Notes under the pieces: generated by a model
Database searches by the model: none
What the model was told of the DNA's origin: nothing
Seen by the model: only the letters and a program-made list of their open reading frames with translations
Part shown: positions 38,326 to 48,511 of the stretch, piece after piece
Layout of the letters: every line of letters starts with the position of its first letter
Position numbering within the stretch: the stretch's first letter is position 1
From: Cristatella mucedo
Taxonomy: Eukaryota > Bryozoa > Phylactolaemata > Cristatellidae
DNA: 64,000 nucleotides
Direction of reading: 5' to 3'
NCBI GenBank assembly: GCA_009760855.2
Contig: WPIO01000125.1
Span: forward strand, 367,001 to 431,000
Position numbers and translations under genes: made by a program

Positions 38326-40200
38326 TGGGCTCCAAGGCTCCAAATGGCTGCTGCACTGTTGCATGTCGGGAGTCGCAAGTGCGTGCAATCAAATCGAACC
38401 CGAAGCATGATTTACTCATCTTAATTTCGAGAGCATAATAAAAAACAGTGTACGCTAGCGAATAGCATGAAATTTGGCGGTTTACCTGTAACACCATTTT
38501 GTAAGTTTTTGGAATCAAAATCGGTGTTCTGACGTTTATGGTTGAAATTTCAACTGTATTAGTTATTCATGGGACCCAAAATTCCACAGTTGCAAATTAA
38601 ACCTTGGATTTGCACGTCGACCTCTTAGCTGTCTGCCAATTTATATATCTTCCTAGTAGTTTATCGATGGTGCCATTAGAGGAGGGCAGTCCTCAGCCAA
38701 CTCGTCAAAAGCAGCAGGAACATCAGCTACAGGAATGAAGCTCAGCTAAAATTATTTTGACATGCATTCGTAGATTTTCGTCGTCACGGTATGTTGTTGC
38801 AAGCTTGAAATCTTGAACCTTGCTCCAAAGATTCTGTCCGAGACCAAACAAGCATCCAACTAGCTGCTCTACAGGAAAATGTTAGAGCAGGCATTCTTAT
38901 TGGCTTTATAAAAATCTAACATGATATTTGCCGGATTCAGAGCTTGCAGTTTTAATGCATGACAAAACTGGATGTAGTATTATTACTTCCACGCCGGCCA
39001 TAAAATGCAATTTTTTTCTTTTTGGCATACTAGTAATTGATTTGGAAGGCAACAAGCCGGTTAAATCAATTGAATTGTATACTTAAAAATATATTATAGC
39101 TTAGGGCTTTTGTCGGTTAGCTTTTGTCCTGTTTGCTTTTGTTAGTGTGTCCCTTCGGGGCGATCGGTCCTTCAGCTCGTAAGCAACAAAAGTCTGCAAC
39201 TCAACTCCGGCTTCTGCCACAACCTACATTACCTGTGCATCGTTTAAGTCTCACCCGACGAAGCATCTGATCTGCTCAGCTTTCTGTGTCCTAGTGAACT
39301 TGACTTGTTTGTTCGGTTGTGTTGCAATTTAAACCTCGTCTCGAGCCTTGGTTATTGCTGCTTTTGGAGTGTGTTGTAAAGTGGCTGGATTGAGATTTGG
39401 TTCTATTTGGGGCTATACAAACAACATATTATGATTACTAACACAGCAATCTGTATTCATTTACTGGGTGAAATAATAGCAGCAGCTGGTCGTATGATTC
39501 CACGCTCTAGCTGTATTATTGAATGGTGATTCACCATGTGTCTATGGGGATGTGAATAAAACACTGGCAGTAAATTGCTGATGAAAACAATTCGATGCAC
39601 TCAAACATACGCATCATAATATCGTATGGCATAGGTAACATAGAACCATCAAAAACTGCAATAGCTTGAATTGTGACTTTATAGTATTTACTGACAGTGT
39701 GAACAGTAGTGATTTCAGGCTGTCAGCGATAACTTGACTTGGTTGCGCTCACACGGCCTTAATCAATGCTGGCTGATCATACATGATTGCAGCAGTTAAA
39801 CACGGCATAGTCATATGGCACGAGTATACCATAGCTGAATGCATAGTAGTGTGTAAGCCCTGCATTGCACAGTAGGAATGATCTGCCACAGTGCGGCTGT
39901 ATTCAACAACAAAAAAGTCAACGGTGCTTACTTTGTGAATCCCAAGCTATAGCATGCGGATGACCACGACGAGTGCAGCTCTCCATATGTAAAGAGTTGC
40001 CTCACTATCTAACACATCCTTGCTATGGTCCACACACAAAAAAGTAAGACTAGGCATTTCGAAGCCAGCGGTAATTGCCACAAGACCAGAGGATGGGGGC
40101 ATAAAAACCCTGCATCTGTGATGGCAGGAGCTGGGGTAGCGGTGCCATCCAGACTTGCTGGGGAAGGGGGAGGAAGCAAGTCTCTCCATGGTCCTGCTGC
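38323..40200. other. Intergenic tankyrase-PXMP4, right part
   Basis: Region downstream of the PXMP4 stop codon. It should include the PXMP4 3' UTR, but I see no clear AATAAA signal on the minus strand close to the stop and no other feature. Confidence 0.5.
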
Positions 40201-40461
40201 CTACCAGGTTCGATCGTTATTGTAGAAAAGGAAATCCCAGATGTTGCTCCACGTGTTGCTGTCGTGGTACAAATAGGTCATCGATGACTGAAGCGAGTTC
40301 TGCAGCGTCGGCTGGTGATACTCGAACAGCCACAGCACGACGCCCCACACAATGGCAGCGAAAATGGGGAAGACATCTCGCTTTGGCTGCGGTATATATC
40401 CTTTGCTAGTTGCATAACGACAGAGGCCCATCAGAATCCGTGATAGCAAATACAAATTTAT
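40201..40461 (-). CDS. PXMP4: PXMP4 exon 3 (stop)
   Basis: Residues 118-203 and TAG at 40203-40201. It follows a strong acceptor CCTTTTTTGCAG and codes INLYLLSRILMGLCRYATSK through the last helix to IWDFLFYNNDRTW. Length and phase match the vertebrate last exon. Confidence 0.97.
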   Translation of the reverse strand: MNLYLLSRILMGLCRYATSKGYIPQPKRDVFPIFAAIVWGVVLWLFEYHQPTLQNSLQSSMTYLYHDSNTWSNIWDFLFYNNDRTW

Positions 40462-43400
40462 CTGCAAAAAAGGTTGCCAATGCAGTCTCTCAACACATGC
40501 AAAGCTGCAAGCCATTTTTAGGTCTTAGCACATTGGCTCTGAATAGAATCAGGCATGTCAACCAGTAGCTACGACTAATTAAAGCAGCCAATGGCATCAT
40601 GACAGCTGGCAGACTGGCACCTCGTGTGCAATATGGCTGTACCAACAGCCCGTGAGCAATGACACCTCACAGGGTGGCTGAATTCGGAAGCTGGATCCTA
40701 ACTCACGTAGCACAAAGAATCATTATAGTCACAAGCTGTACGTGCCAGCAGAAGGTCACAGCAGCAACCTGTATGAACTAAGCCCTAAAAATGCGCCAGC
40801 AGCAAGGAGTGGGCTTGGGACTATACTTGCTATGAAAACGTTTGCTCCCTAGACGACCTGTCGTTGAGATCAGCACAAGCCAGCTTAGACATGTAGACCT
40901 TGCGTGCAAACTGCACTCTGCCAAAGCACAGATGTCTTACCATTGGTGGTGGGGAGAGGGTCGGCACTCAGTCGAAAGCAGTCTTTGGGATCGGAGCCAG
41001 GGGGCAGAGGGAGCATTTTACCCCCACCCCCTACATCGGGGCAGCAACCCGGGCCGCCTGCTATTCATATAAGTGTGAAAATAACCACTGCAACTGTGTG
41101 CAATAATTTTTCATTAATTGTGGGCATAGCCCATCTAGATGAAAATCTTGGGAGTCTTGCCACCCCCCATAAAAAAATTGTGCAAGGTCTTGCCACTAAA
41201 CAAAAATCCTGGCTTCGCCACTGCAAATGCAGGCTCTTTCCCAATATGAACTTTGCCCAAGCTGTCTAATTTACCGTAAAAGGGATGCCTTTTACAGCAT
41301 AAAACTCATTTCAAAGCCAAACGCCTGTTCTCGTCAAAATTTCTGCCCGCCTGATGGCGATCCAAAGGCTGGCCCATCAAGGCTGGAGTGCCACACGCCA
41401 GGCCCACACTGGCACGCCAGCTTGCACTGCACTTTCCAGCCCACACGAACTTTCCAGCTAGCTGACCAGTGCGCTGAGTGCCTGCCCACAGCAGCACGAC
41501 CAGCATAGCAGGTCTGCAAACAGATGTAGCTGGCCTGCCTTGCACGGGCAGAGCTTCAGTGCCGAGCGCCCTGCCCTCGTGGTTGTCTCCTCCGAGCAGG
41601 AGAAGAACCGCGACCTCCGCGCAAAGCTAGCTGAGCTCGGCATGTGGCCAGCTGCAGCATGTGTGCAGCACGACATTTCCGGTTGGGCCTCGAACAGACC
41701 GAGCATGGCAGGGAAAAGGTCTGGGGTACACTTCGGTGGTGCACTACCTGCCAGAAAAATGGCTAGCTTCTACCAGCTGTGCTGCTGCTGCTGCTGCTGT
41801 GCCCCCTCCCCTTTGCCTGACCAAGATTCCGCCAACCAGCATCAAATCAAGTAAGATGGGATTGGCCAGCTTGTGTCCAGCAAGCACTAGCTCTTTGCCT
41901 GCTTCGGCGGCACTGCTGCGTGCGACTTGATATCGCACCCACACAAAAACGTGTTTGCTCCATTTCCCGGCGGGCAAGTTTATGATCGTGCCCTCGGTTG
42001 ATCGTTTTAGCTGCATTACCAAGAGCAGATAGCTAGCTACCCGATAGCAGGGAGAAGTGCGCGAAAAAAGAAACCGAGTCGAGAACTGCCACCGGCGGCC
42101 AAGCAGAGGCAGTCGGCTACTCTGCACCGACCTGCTCGGTGACTGGGTTCTGATTGCCGAACACGAAGTATCCGCCAACAAAGGCAGCAACAAACGCATG
42201 ATACTCTTCAGCTTTGCCTCCAGTCCCGACTTCCATGAGCCGCCTCAGAAGCTTGTAGATGAAAACGAAGCTGGCCAGGTTCTTCGAGTGCTGGAATGTG
42301 GCTCTCAGGATTGCTTTCAGCTTCTCGGCGAGCCTGAACCAAACGTGAAAAATGTAGCCGCTCTGACATCACTGCCACACGAGCACCTAACAGAGCACGT
42401 AAGGCAGCGGTTCTCAACCTGTGGGTCGCGATCCCTCTGGGGGTCGAACGACCCTTTCACAGGGGTCACCTACGACCATCGGAAAACACACCCATTTCGA
42501 CATTTTGCTCACGATAATTTTATGTTTGGGGGTCACCACAATATGAGGACCTGTATTAAAGGGTCGCGGCATTAGGAGGGTTTGAGAACCACTGACCTCT
42601 GGTAAATTGCCATCGTTGGGTAGTGAAAAGCAATGCTATTTTGTCCGAAGCCTCTCCCTCCCTCCCTCCCTCAGGGGCACAGACAAGCAACTGGCGCACG
42701 ACTTTCGAACGATGGCAACAAGGTGCGTGCGTGGATGCCACCAAGTCTGCTGGTGACTGATGGGAAGTTTCGTTGCACGCAATATCAACAGGTTATCCAA
42801 ACCGAAAGTGAACAACCTTGAACTCAATAAATATATTGAATACAAATAGGAGCCGATAATCGAAGACTTGCACAAATCCGCAGCTCTCACAGACGAGCCT
42901 ACTAGCCATGTAGTGACCAGACCCGCTATGACATCCATCAAGCATCAATTACAGGTAACAAGGAGCAGGTACACTGATGCAGTGGGCTTATCAGTGGGTA
43001 GCATAGGACGAGGGGGTAGGGGACAGGAAAGCCCTGAAGACGTCAACTACTGAGGTAGGACGATGTACTGCAGTGAGAAGAAGCTGACAGTGACCAGAGT
43101 GATGATTAATGACTAATAACCAAATATATATATATACATATATATATAAGTACGGTATCGTGGTATCGAAAGGGCTGTGATGCTTAATCCCACCATTGTT
43201 TTGATTGTTCAGACAGTAAAGCGAGGTGAGAGATATCTTGGCAGAACATAAGTAGCCATATACATAAAAGTAGACAATTGCACGGTATCTGAACCTATGG
43301 GAACCGGAATCTACTAAAGAAATAAGGAGGAATTACACATGTGCAGGAGCTAACCTAGTCGTTTGACAGCACACACGAAACTCTCGGGTTTCGGGGTAAG

Positions 43401-45432
43401 AGAGCTCAAGCCGACTACAGCATGATATTTAATTTTAGCTTTCTACAGCTAAGGTATCCATTTGCGGTATTCAGTGTTACACATAAACCTGGCAGCAGGG
43501 TTAAGCAATGTTTTTTTAACGAGCTTGAAGAAAGTAAGAGCCCACCCCCAGTGAGACCGCTTACAATGGATGTCATAGCCAGACCACTGAGACCGGCCGT
43601 ACACCCTGCCTGCATCCTGTATATGCACACAGACAGTGTGCATCGTGCCTGCACCTTGTCCATGCACCACTAACTGAATGCATGAGTCTAAACCAGATGC
43701 ATGCATCGACACAATATGCATGCATAGTGCACGGGCATAGACCTGCATACAGGGTGCATTCACGAGCCAGGTCGTGGGTGCGAGTCCTGCAGTGGGCAAT
43801 CCTGTATTGCCCACTGCAAGTGGTGGTGCTGGTGGTTAGGCTCTTCTGCCACTATAAAAAACGAGGCTGTTAAATCAGCTAACCTTTCTTATTGACAGCT
43901 CAGATGTGTGCAACTTCAAGCGCTTGTTCCCACAACTGCACACAAGTCGCTCCGGAGAGTCTCGACGCTTGGTGACAAGAAGCGCTACTTCTCCACGCTT
44001 GGACACCGTGATCAGCCCACCCTTACAAACCTAACCAGCTTTTCAATGGGGATACGGGAGTGACTTCTGTGCGACAAGTCCTCAGTGTCGGCAGCTCCCG
44101 AGGAGCTGCCGACACTTCGCAGACCAACAGCTGCTCGACTTATGTATTCCCTGCGAGAGCTGCCCAGTGCAAGCAGTCAGTCGTTAGCTAGTCGTTAGGT
44201 CAAGGTCGTTAGATCGGCCGTTAGGTCAAGGTACCAGTCATTCTCACGGCAACCACTGCCACCAGTGCACCATACATAGTCAGGAGCACAAAGGGGAGCT
44301 GTTACATACCAATCTAGCATTCTGCAGAGTTTGCTCATTCAGCCGACGGCCTTGTGACTCGCCAGGCTTAACTTTTCCATGTGGAAGGAAAAATTACATG
44401 AAAAGTCTGAGCAGAGACATCGAGCTGACGGTGCAATGTCCACGATAGCAGCACGGGACAGGGCGATGTTCTGGGGCTCGTTACGTTGCCCCTTCACGTG
44501 GGAAGCGGCTGGCTCACGTGTAGAGAAAAGCACTCGGACTTGCCAGGCTGGCACTGCAGTCCCGCACGACAGGGTCGATTCGAAAATGGCATCACTTAAG
44601 TGCCCAGCACCACGGTGGCCTGCGGTTCAATTAACTCGCTAAGTTCTCGACTGCCCAAGCTGCAAGGAGACAAGACTATTGCTCTTGTTAACGGCAATAT
44701 GATTAGCCACAGCGACTCTGCGTGTCGCTGGCTGTGGAAGTCGCAAACCCATCCAAGCAAACAGGTGGCAGGAAATAAGTAGCTTCGTCTACTTCGCTAA
44801 CATTCAAGCACCACATTCACCAGTACTGTCGCTGCGACTTTTCTCGGCCATAGTTAGCCGTCTCACTGCTAGAGCAGACGAAAGACCTTGCCGCCCCCTC
44901 TACTCCGACGGTTAAGCGGACAAGAGACAACCCATGCGAGTCTTATGATAGCTACACTTGATGCGGCAAGCGACTGCTTGGCTTCAAGCTCTTTTATCAC
45001 AGATGCAATCTCAAAGCCGGCGGTCGGTAATATATGCCGTGAGCGAGAAGGTGTCGCTCAATACCCAGCGCAAGCGGTTTACTCCATCTCAGCGCGCTGC
45101 ATGCACCCGATAGTAGCGTATGGTCGGTGGCAATCGGACAAAGTGAGAGCACCCGGAACGCACGCTAGCTATCCTTCTTGATCTCTCGCAAGCCACCCTC
45201 GTAGGGGCGTACACTAGCCAACCTCCTCGGGGCGAGTATTCCGAAGGAGACCGCTGCGCTGCGAGTCAGGCCGCCGAACTTACGATCCGCTTTTGAACAA
45301 AAACGTCATCACAAGAGCGTGCGGAAACCTTATCTTCACTCCATACACAGCACCATTTCGCAAACCCTTAAGAATAGCCAATATTGGCCTATATGTAGGA
45401 TTAGACAGCACCGCCCTAATAGACGCGTCCAT
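40201..45432 (-). CDS. PXMP4: Peroxisomal membrane protein 4 (PMP24), complete
   Basis: Three coding exons on the minus strand (45284-45432, 42132-42333, 40201-40461), 612 nt, 203 residues plus stop; human PXMP4 is 212. The protein belongs to the Tim17/Tim22/Tim23/Pmp24 family, integral to the peroxisome membrane, with no settled biochemical role. Landmarks: LKGLRNGAVYGVKIRFPHAL (residues 21-40), AILRATFQHSKNLASFVFIY, YLLSRILMGLCRYA and YIPQPKRDVFP. A clear membrane segment PIFAAIVWGVVLWLFEY lies at 149-165, then LQNSLQSSMTYLYHDSN. The ATG at 45432-45430 has the ideal context ACCATGG and an in-frame TGA lies four codons upstream, which fixes the start. Its neighbour SLC38A9 runs the other way. 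Confidence 0.97.
40462..42131. other. PXMP4 intron 2
   Basis: 1.7-kb intron with several chance open frames (for example 41540-41854 plus) and a short CTG run near 41783-41802. No gene seen. Confidence 0.55.
42132..42333 (-). CDS. PXMP4: PXMP4 exon 2
   Basis: Residues 50-117: LAEKLKAILRATFQHSKNLA, SFVFIYKLLRRLMEVGTGGK and FVAAFVGGYFVFGNQNPVTE. 202 nt. The acceptor is TTTGGTTCAG; the donor CAG|GTCGGT is GT but a poor match to the consensus. A SPIN-like element lies about 70 bp upstream in intron 1. Confidence 0.93.
42405..42594. mobile_element. SPIN-like hAT MITE
   Basis: Starts CAGCGGTTCTCAACCTGTGG, continues with GGGTCGAACGACCC and TTTCACAGGGGTCACCTA, then GACCATCGGAAAACACA. The right half has TTTGGGGGTCACCACAA, ATGAGGACCTGTATTAAAGG and GTCGCGGCATTAGGAGGG. 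It ends AGAACCACTG, which is CAGTGGTTCT on the other strand. These are the landmarks of the SPIN (SPACE INVADERS, also URR1 in mouse) hAT family as I remember them. The 8-bp flanks ACGTAAGG and ACCTCTGG agree at five of eight positions, like an eroded hAT target duplication. 190 bp, no coding capacity. Confidence 0.85.
43745..43892 (+). mobile_element. tRNA-SINE, 5' truncated
   Basis: Starts within the second palindrome arm (CCAGGTCGTGGGTGCGAGTC), then GCAGTGGGCAATCC, a GCCCACTGCAAGTGGTGGTG body, GGCTCTTCTGCC and GAGGCTGTTAAATCAGC. Confidence 0.78.
44084..44116. repeat. 15-bp perfect hairpin
   Basis: Arms AGTGTCGGCAGCTCC and GGAGCTGCCGACACT separated by CGA. GCGA and TCGC lie a few bases outside on each side and could extend the stem imperfectly. 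It is not part of any repeat family I can see in the window. Confidence 0.9.
45284..45432 (-). CDS. PXMP4: PXMP4 exon 1
   Basis: Residues 1-49 plus two bases: MDASIRAVLSNPTYRPILAI, LKGLRNGAVYGVKIRFPHAL and VMTFLFKSG. The donor is TC|GTAAGT, and the split codon is completed as Ser by exon 2. It was identified by matching the conserved LKGxRNGxxYGxKxRxPHALVMTFLF motif. Confidence 0.95.
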
Positions 45433-46259
45433 GGTGCTCCTTCAATGTGAAGGACGCTTCAAGGGCAACCGGGTCTGCCCCGCACATTAGGGCCGACCCA
45501 TTAGCCTCCCCGGTTACCTCTTCGCATCTCGGACTGTGCCTGATTAATGCCGAGCTTCCATTCGCAATCCAACTGCGATTGAACTGACACACCAAAGCTT
45601 GAGCGGTTTGTGAATATGCTTAACCTCCAAAAGTCATTTTGGCGACAGGGTTTCCTGTTTTGATTAAATAACGAAATGCGATAAATCGTGGTAGGTTAAT
45701 AACCATATTATGCGGCTGTGGGTCAATAAGCTACCTAAGCTAACATACGGGCGTGAACTAAGGGCTCTCGGCACTAGTAGAATAGGCACACCTTCGGGCG
45801 CCAAGGTCCGCGGAGCCACGGCCTCGCTGTATCGGAGCAATGGACCTTGACCGGAGAAAGCTCATAGATGGGCTCGCCGTTATAGGATGTTGACATTTAA
45901 GCAGTCATGTGACAGCAGCCGGTCGACAGCGGTGAACTTGCATTCCGGCGAGTGTCTGACCAATGGACCACCTACCGAAGGAGCGTCAACCACTTTTGGC
46001 TAATGGGGACGCATACAGAAGCACGTAAGACAGCGTCGGATGCCTACGGGGCTGCTCTATTTAACCAGGGTGTTCGACAGTTCTTAGGTTGAAGTTCCAC
46101 TGTAAGCTTCGTCGCGGCTGTCCTAAGTCGAAACGTTGGGTTTCGATAGAGAGTAAAAGGTTGAGAGCAAGACAAAGAGCGGGTAGGAAGCTGCGAACCA
46201 CGCAAGACTTCAGAATTTCAATTGCTAGCACAACTTTCGGGCTTTTGTAGGTATGCATG

Positions 46260-46260
<1 letters not shown>
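45433..46260. other. PXMP4 upstream region
   Basis: The region upstream of the PXMP4 start is moderately CpG-rich (TCCCCGGTTACC, GGCGCCAAGGTCCGCGG). It probably contains the PXMP4 promoter and possibly that of the divergent SLC38A9, but no element can be fixed. Confidence 0.4.

Positions 46261-46329
<69 letters not shown>
46261..46329. repeat. GT microsatellite
   Basis: About 34 uninterrupted GT units followed by a GT-rich transition. Open frames across it (Cys-Val or Thr-His repeats) are artefacts. Confidence 0.95.
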
Positions 46330-46331
<2 letters not shown>

Positions 46332-47804
46332 TTGGGTTTGTGTACGTGGACGTGTTGTTTGTGTGCGCGTTTTTCTGTGTTTGGGGGTAGATTGTGTGCT
46401 AGTAAGTGTGAGTTTGTGTTCCTGTCTGTGGAAGTTTCTGAGCCCGTATGTGGAGTCTTGTGTGCCTAAGTGCGTGCTTAAATGCAAGTAATTCCGACCC
46501 TCTAATTTCAGGGCTAATTATTTTGTAAGTCATTCAGGACTGATTACCTCTGTGGCTTCAAAGTCGATATTCCACGATGTCTCGCTAATTGTGTTAAATT
46601 AGACCTGGAAAATTTTAGTTGTTGCCAAAATGGAAGATTTGGAATGAGAAAAACTTAACATTTGAGCATGGCTCATGTGGTGCATTTTTCTTAGTCGAGA
46701 GCGTGATCTGCTCTAATCCCGACAAATCACTATTTGTTTTCATTGTGGTTGCAGCTCCAGCTTGAGTAATAGCAGCGTTTTTCGTCTCCCAGAAATCTAG
46801 CCATAACTTTCGTTCTTATGAAAGCTTAGGATCCCCAGTCGGATAATAAGGAATGCTCTTGGGAACAGATGTTGTTGCAAACAAGTGCTATGTCACATTC
46901 TCTAGCCATAATACATTAGCGTCATGGCAACATAGAGTTTTACTGCTCGAATTTGAATATGCACCACGAGCAGGCCTCCTAATTTGAGGTGACACGTCCT
47001 GATAGGTTTGAAGTAGCCGCTGACCCCGTCTTCTCTTGCCAGTCGAAAAAAGTGCATTGCTTGAGTGGCTGCTTGTGAATTAGGGCAGTGGCAAGAAAGA
47101 AAGCCTGCCGAGCATCGAGAGGATTTTGTTTCAAACTGTCCATCATTGCCCGTGGATGATTAGCAATGGGTACAAATTTCCGAATAGCCCTAGTGCACCG
47201 AATCCGATCGAACAATTCGTAGCTAGCAACTCAGTGAGTCGCTTCAAATTATCTGCTATTTCTATGCATGAAATTCCTTGCTCGAGTCGTCAATAGGACA
47301 AAAATATAATTTTACTTCGTCAGCTCTTTCTACGAAGCCTTGTCAATTTCTTTACTAGCTGTTTTGTTTGGCATCCGTGCCTGAAGTGTGAGCACTTCAA
47401 TTCAGCATGTGTATGTGCATTTCGGTTTACTATGGTGGGGCGTGTTTTTAAAGAGAACGTTGCAGCAATTGACTTTTATTGTAGTGCCCCTGCTGCCCCT
47501 CAGTACTACTCCATTAATGACCCCGAAAGTGAAAGCCAATTACACAAGGAGCATGGCTTTAGCAATCAGCTGGTAAGTGATTCGCTTGTTCATGATTGTT
47601 TGCCGATTGTGTAGGTGTCTTTGACAGCAACCTTGTGGAGTCGTGAAGGCAACATTGGTATGGCAGTGGTAAGTTCTTCATGGCACATTCAACGCAACCT
47701 CAATCGACATCCTTCTCGAGCTTGCTCAAGCAAGCAGCACACATTGGTCTTGTTGATGTTGCATGTTTAACTATTTCTGAGAAACTTACAACTAGCAATA
47801 CTAG
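46330..47804. other. Region between PXMP4 and SLC38A9, left part
   Basis: Mostly unrecognised. It contains a pair of exon-like intervals at 47485-47668 (separate entry) and a 78-codon minus-strand frame at 46979-47215 of unknown nature. Confidence 0.45.
47485..47668 (+). CDS. Candidate exons, possibly SLC38A9 5' part
   Basis: Two intervals have good plus-strand splice signals. 47485-47572 follows TTTTATTGTAG, ends CTG|GTAAGT and reads APAAPQYYSINDPESESQLH then KEHGFSNQL. 47615-47668 follows GATTGTGTAG, ends GTG|GTAAGT and reads VSLTATLWSREGNIGMAV. The phases agree (0 to 0), but the gap of 42 bp is very short for an intron. The YYS followed by an acidic stretch is faintly like the cytosolic N-terminus of SLC38A9. 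The frame does not join directly to the next known exon at 54343. It could equally be chance. Confidence 0.2.
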
Positions 47805-48480
47805 TGACATAAAAAGTTACTGTAGCACCTTAAGAGATTTAAATCTCTTTCTAGGCACTTAAATATTCTGGAAAGTAAGCATTTGAGCTGATTACTGATA
47901 ACATGCACAATTTCAGCACGCACATGCAGAGAAAGAGAAATTCACACGGACGGAGCTAATGCTGGGAAGAGTAGCTAGTTTTTAGCTTACTTTTGAATGT
48001 CGTTTAAAGTGATAGCATGATATCAAACAGTAGCAAATCCCAGGCTTTTGGAGCATATGAGCTGAAGGCATGGCCTCTGAAGGATTTGTTGTTTGTTAAA
48101 GGCACAGCTAAACAAAATACTAGTTGATTGAACAGCCTTTTTTGTATAGCGACAAAAGAGCCTTGCCGGCTACCACCACTGCTTGCAGTGGCAATAAAGG
48201 ATTGCCCACCGAAGGATTCGAACCCACGACCTCGGGACCGAGGTCATGAAAAGCAACCGCCTTACCTATTGTGCCATCACGGCTCACCATAAACCACCCA
48301 GTCAATGCAGCAGCAGTGGAAACCTGAGGAGTAAGATGTTCAGATAAGTTAGTCGGCGCAAGAGAATGAAGGAACCTGAAAGTGATTGACAGAACCTATA
48401 AGTCGATAGGCTACTTGATAGGGAGCCAGTGCAAATCGATAAGAGCTAGGATAACGTTGCTGTTTTGACTTTCCTGGAAG
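47805..48480 (-). mobile_element. LINE family A fragment interrupted by a SINE
   Basis: Minus strand: starts AGAGATTTAAATCTCTTTCT with the AGGCACTT tail block. It then has the AGGCTTTTGGAGCATATGAG and ATGGCCTCTGAAGGATT remnants, the SINE at 48112-48288, and continues to the CTTGATAGGGAGCCAGTGCA block. Confidence 0.75.
48112..48288 (-). mobile_element. tRNA-derived SINE, nested
   Basis: Minus strand: GAGCCGTGATGGCACAATAG, one arm CCGAGGTCGTG with a one-base-mutated partner, B box GGTTCGAATC, the body, and an end near AACTAGT. Inserted in a LINE. Confidence 0.87.
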
Positions 48481-48511
48481 ACAAGCTTGGGTAAGCGGGT
48501 TTGCATACGGA

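Larger units (their letters stand above)
42334..45283. other. PXMP4 intron 1
   Basis: 2.95-kb intron holding the SPIN-like MITE, a partial SINE and a strong 15-bp hairpin. CpG rises towards exon 1. Confidence 0.6.

Noticed and set aside
41783-41802. CTG repeat as a functional tract
   Set aside because: Only about six units, in an intron, with no coding frame on the sense strand of PXMP4.
42057-42575. 172-codon plus-strand open frame
   Set aside because: Antisense of PXMP4 exon 2 running into the SPIN-like element.
43560-43760. Possible CRISPR-like or tandem array of TGCATGCA words
   Set aside because: The words are irregularly spaced and not separated by unique spacers; simply TGCA-rich sequence.
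44888-45181. 97-codon plus-strand frame as a gene divergent to PXMP4
   Set aside because: It lies inside PXMP4 intron 1, has no recognisable domain and its composition follows the local CpG-rich sequence.
46218-46491. Cys-Val and Thr-His repeat frames
   Set aside because: Translation of a GT microsatellite.
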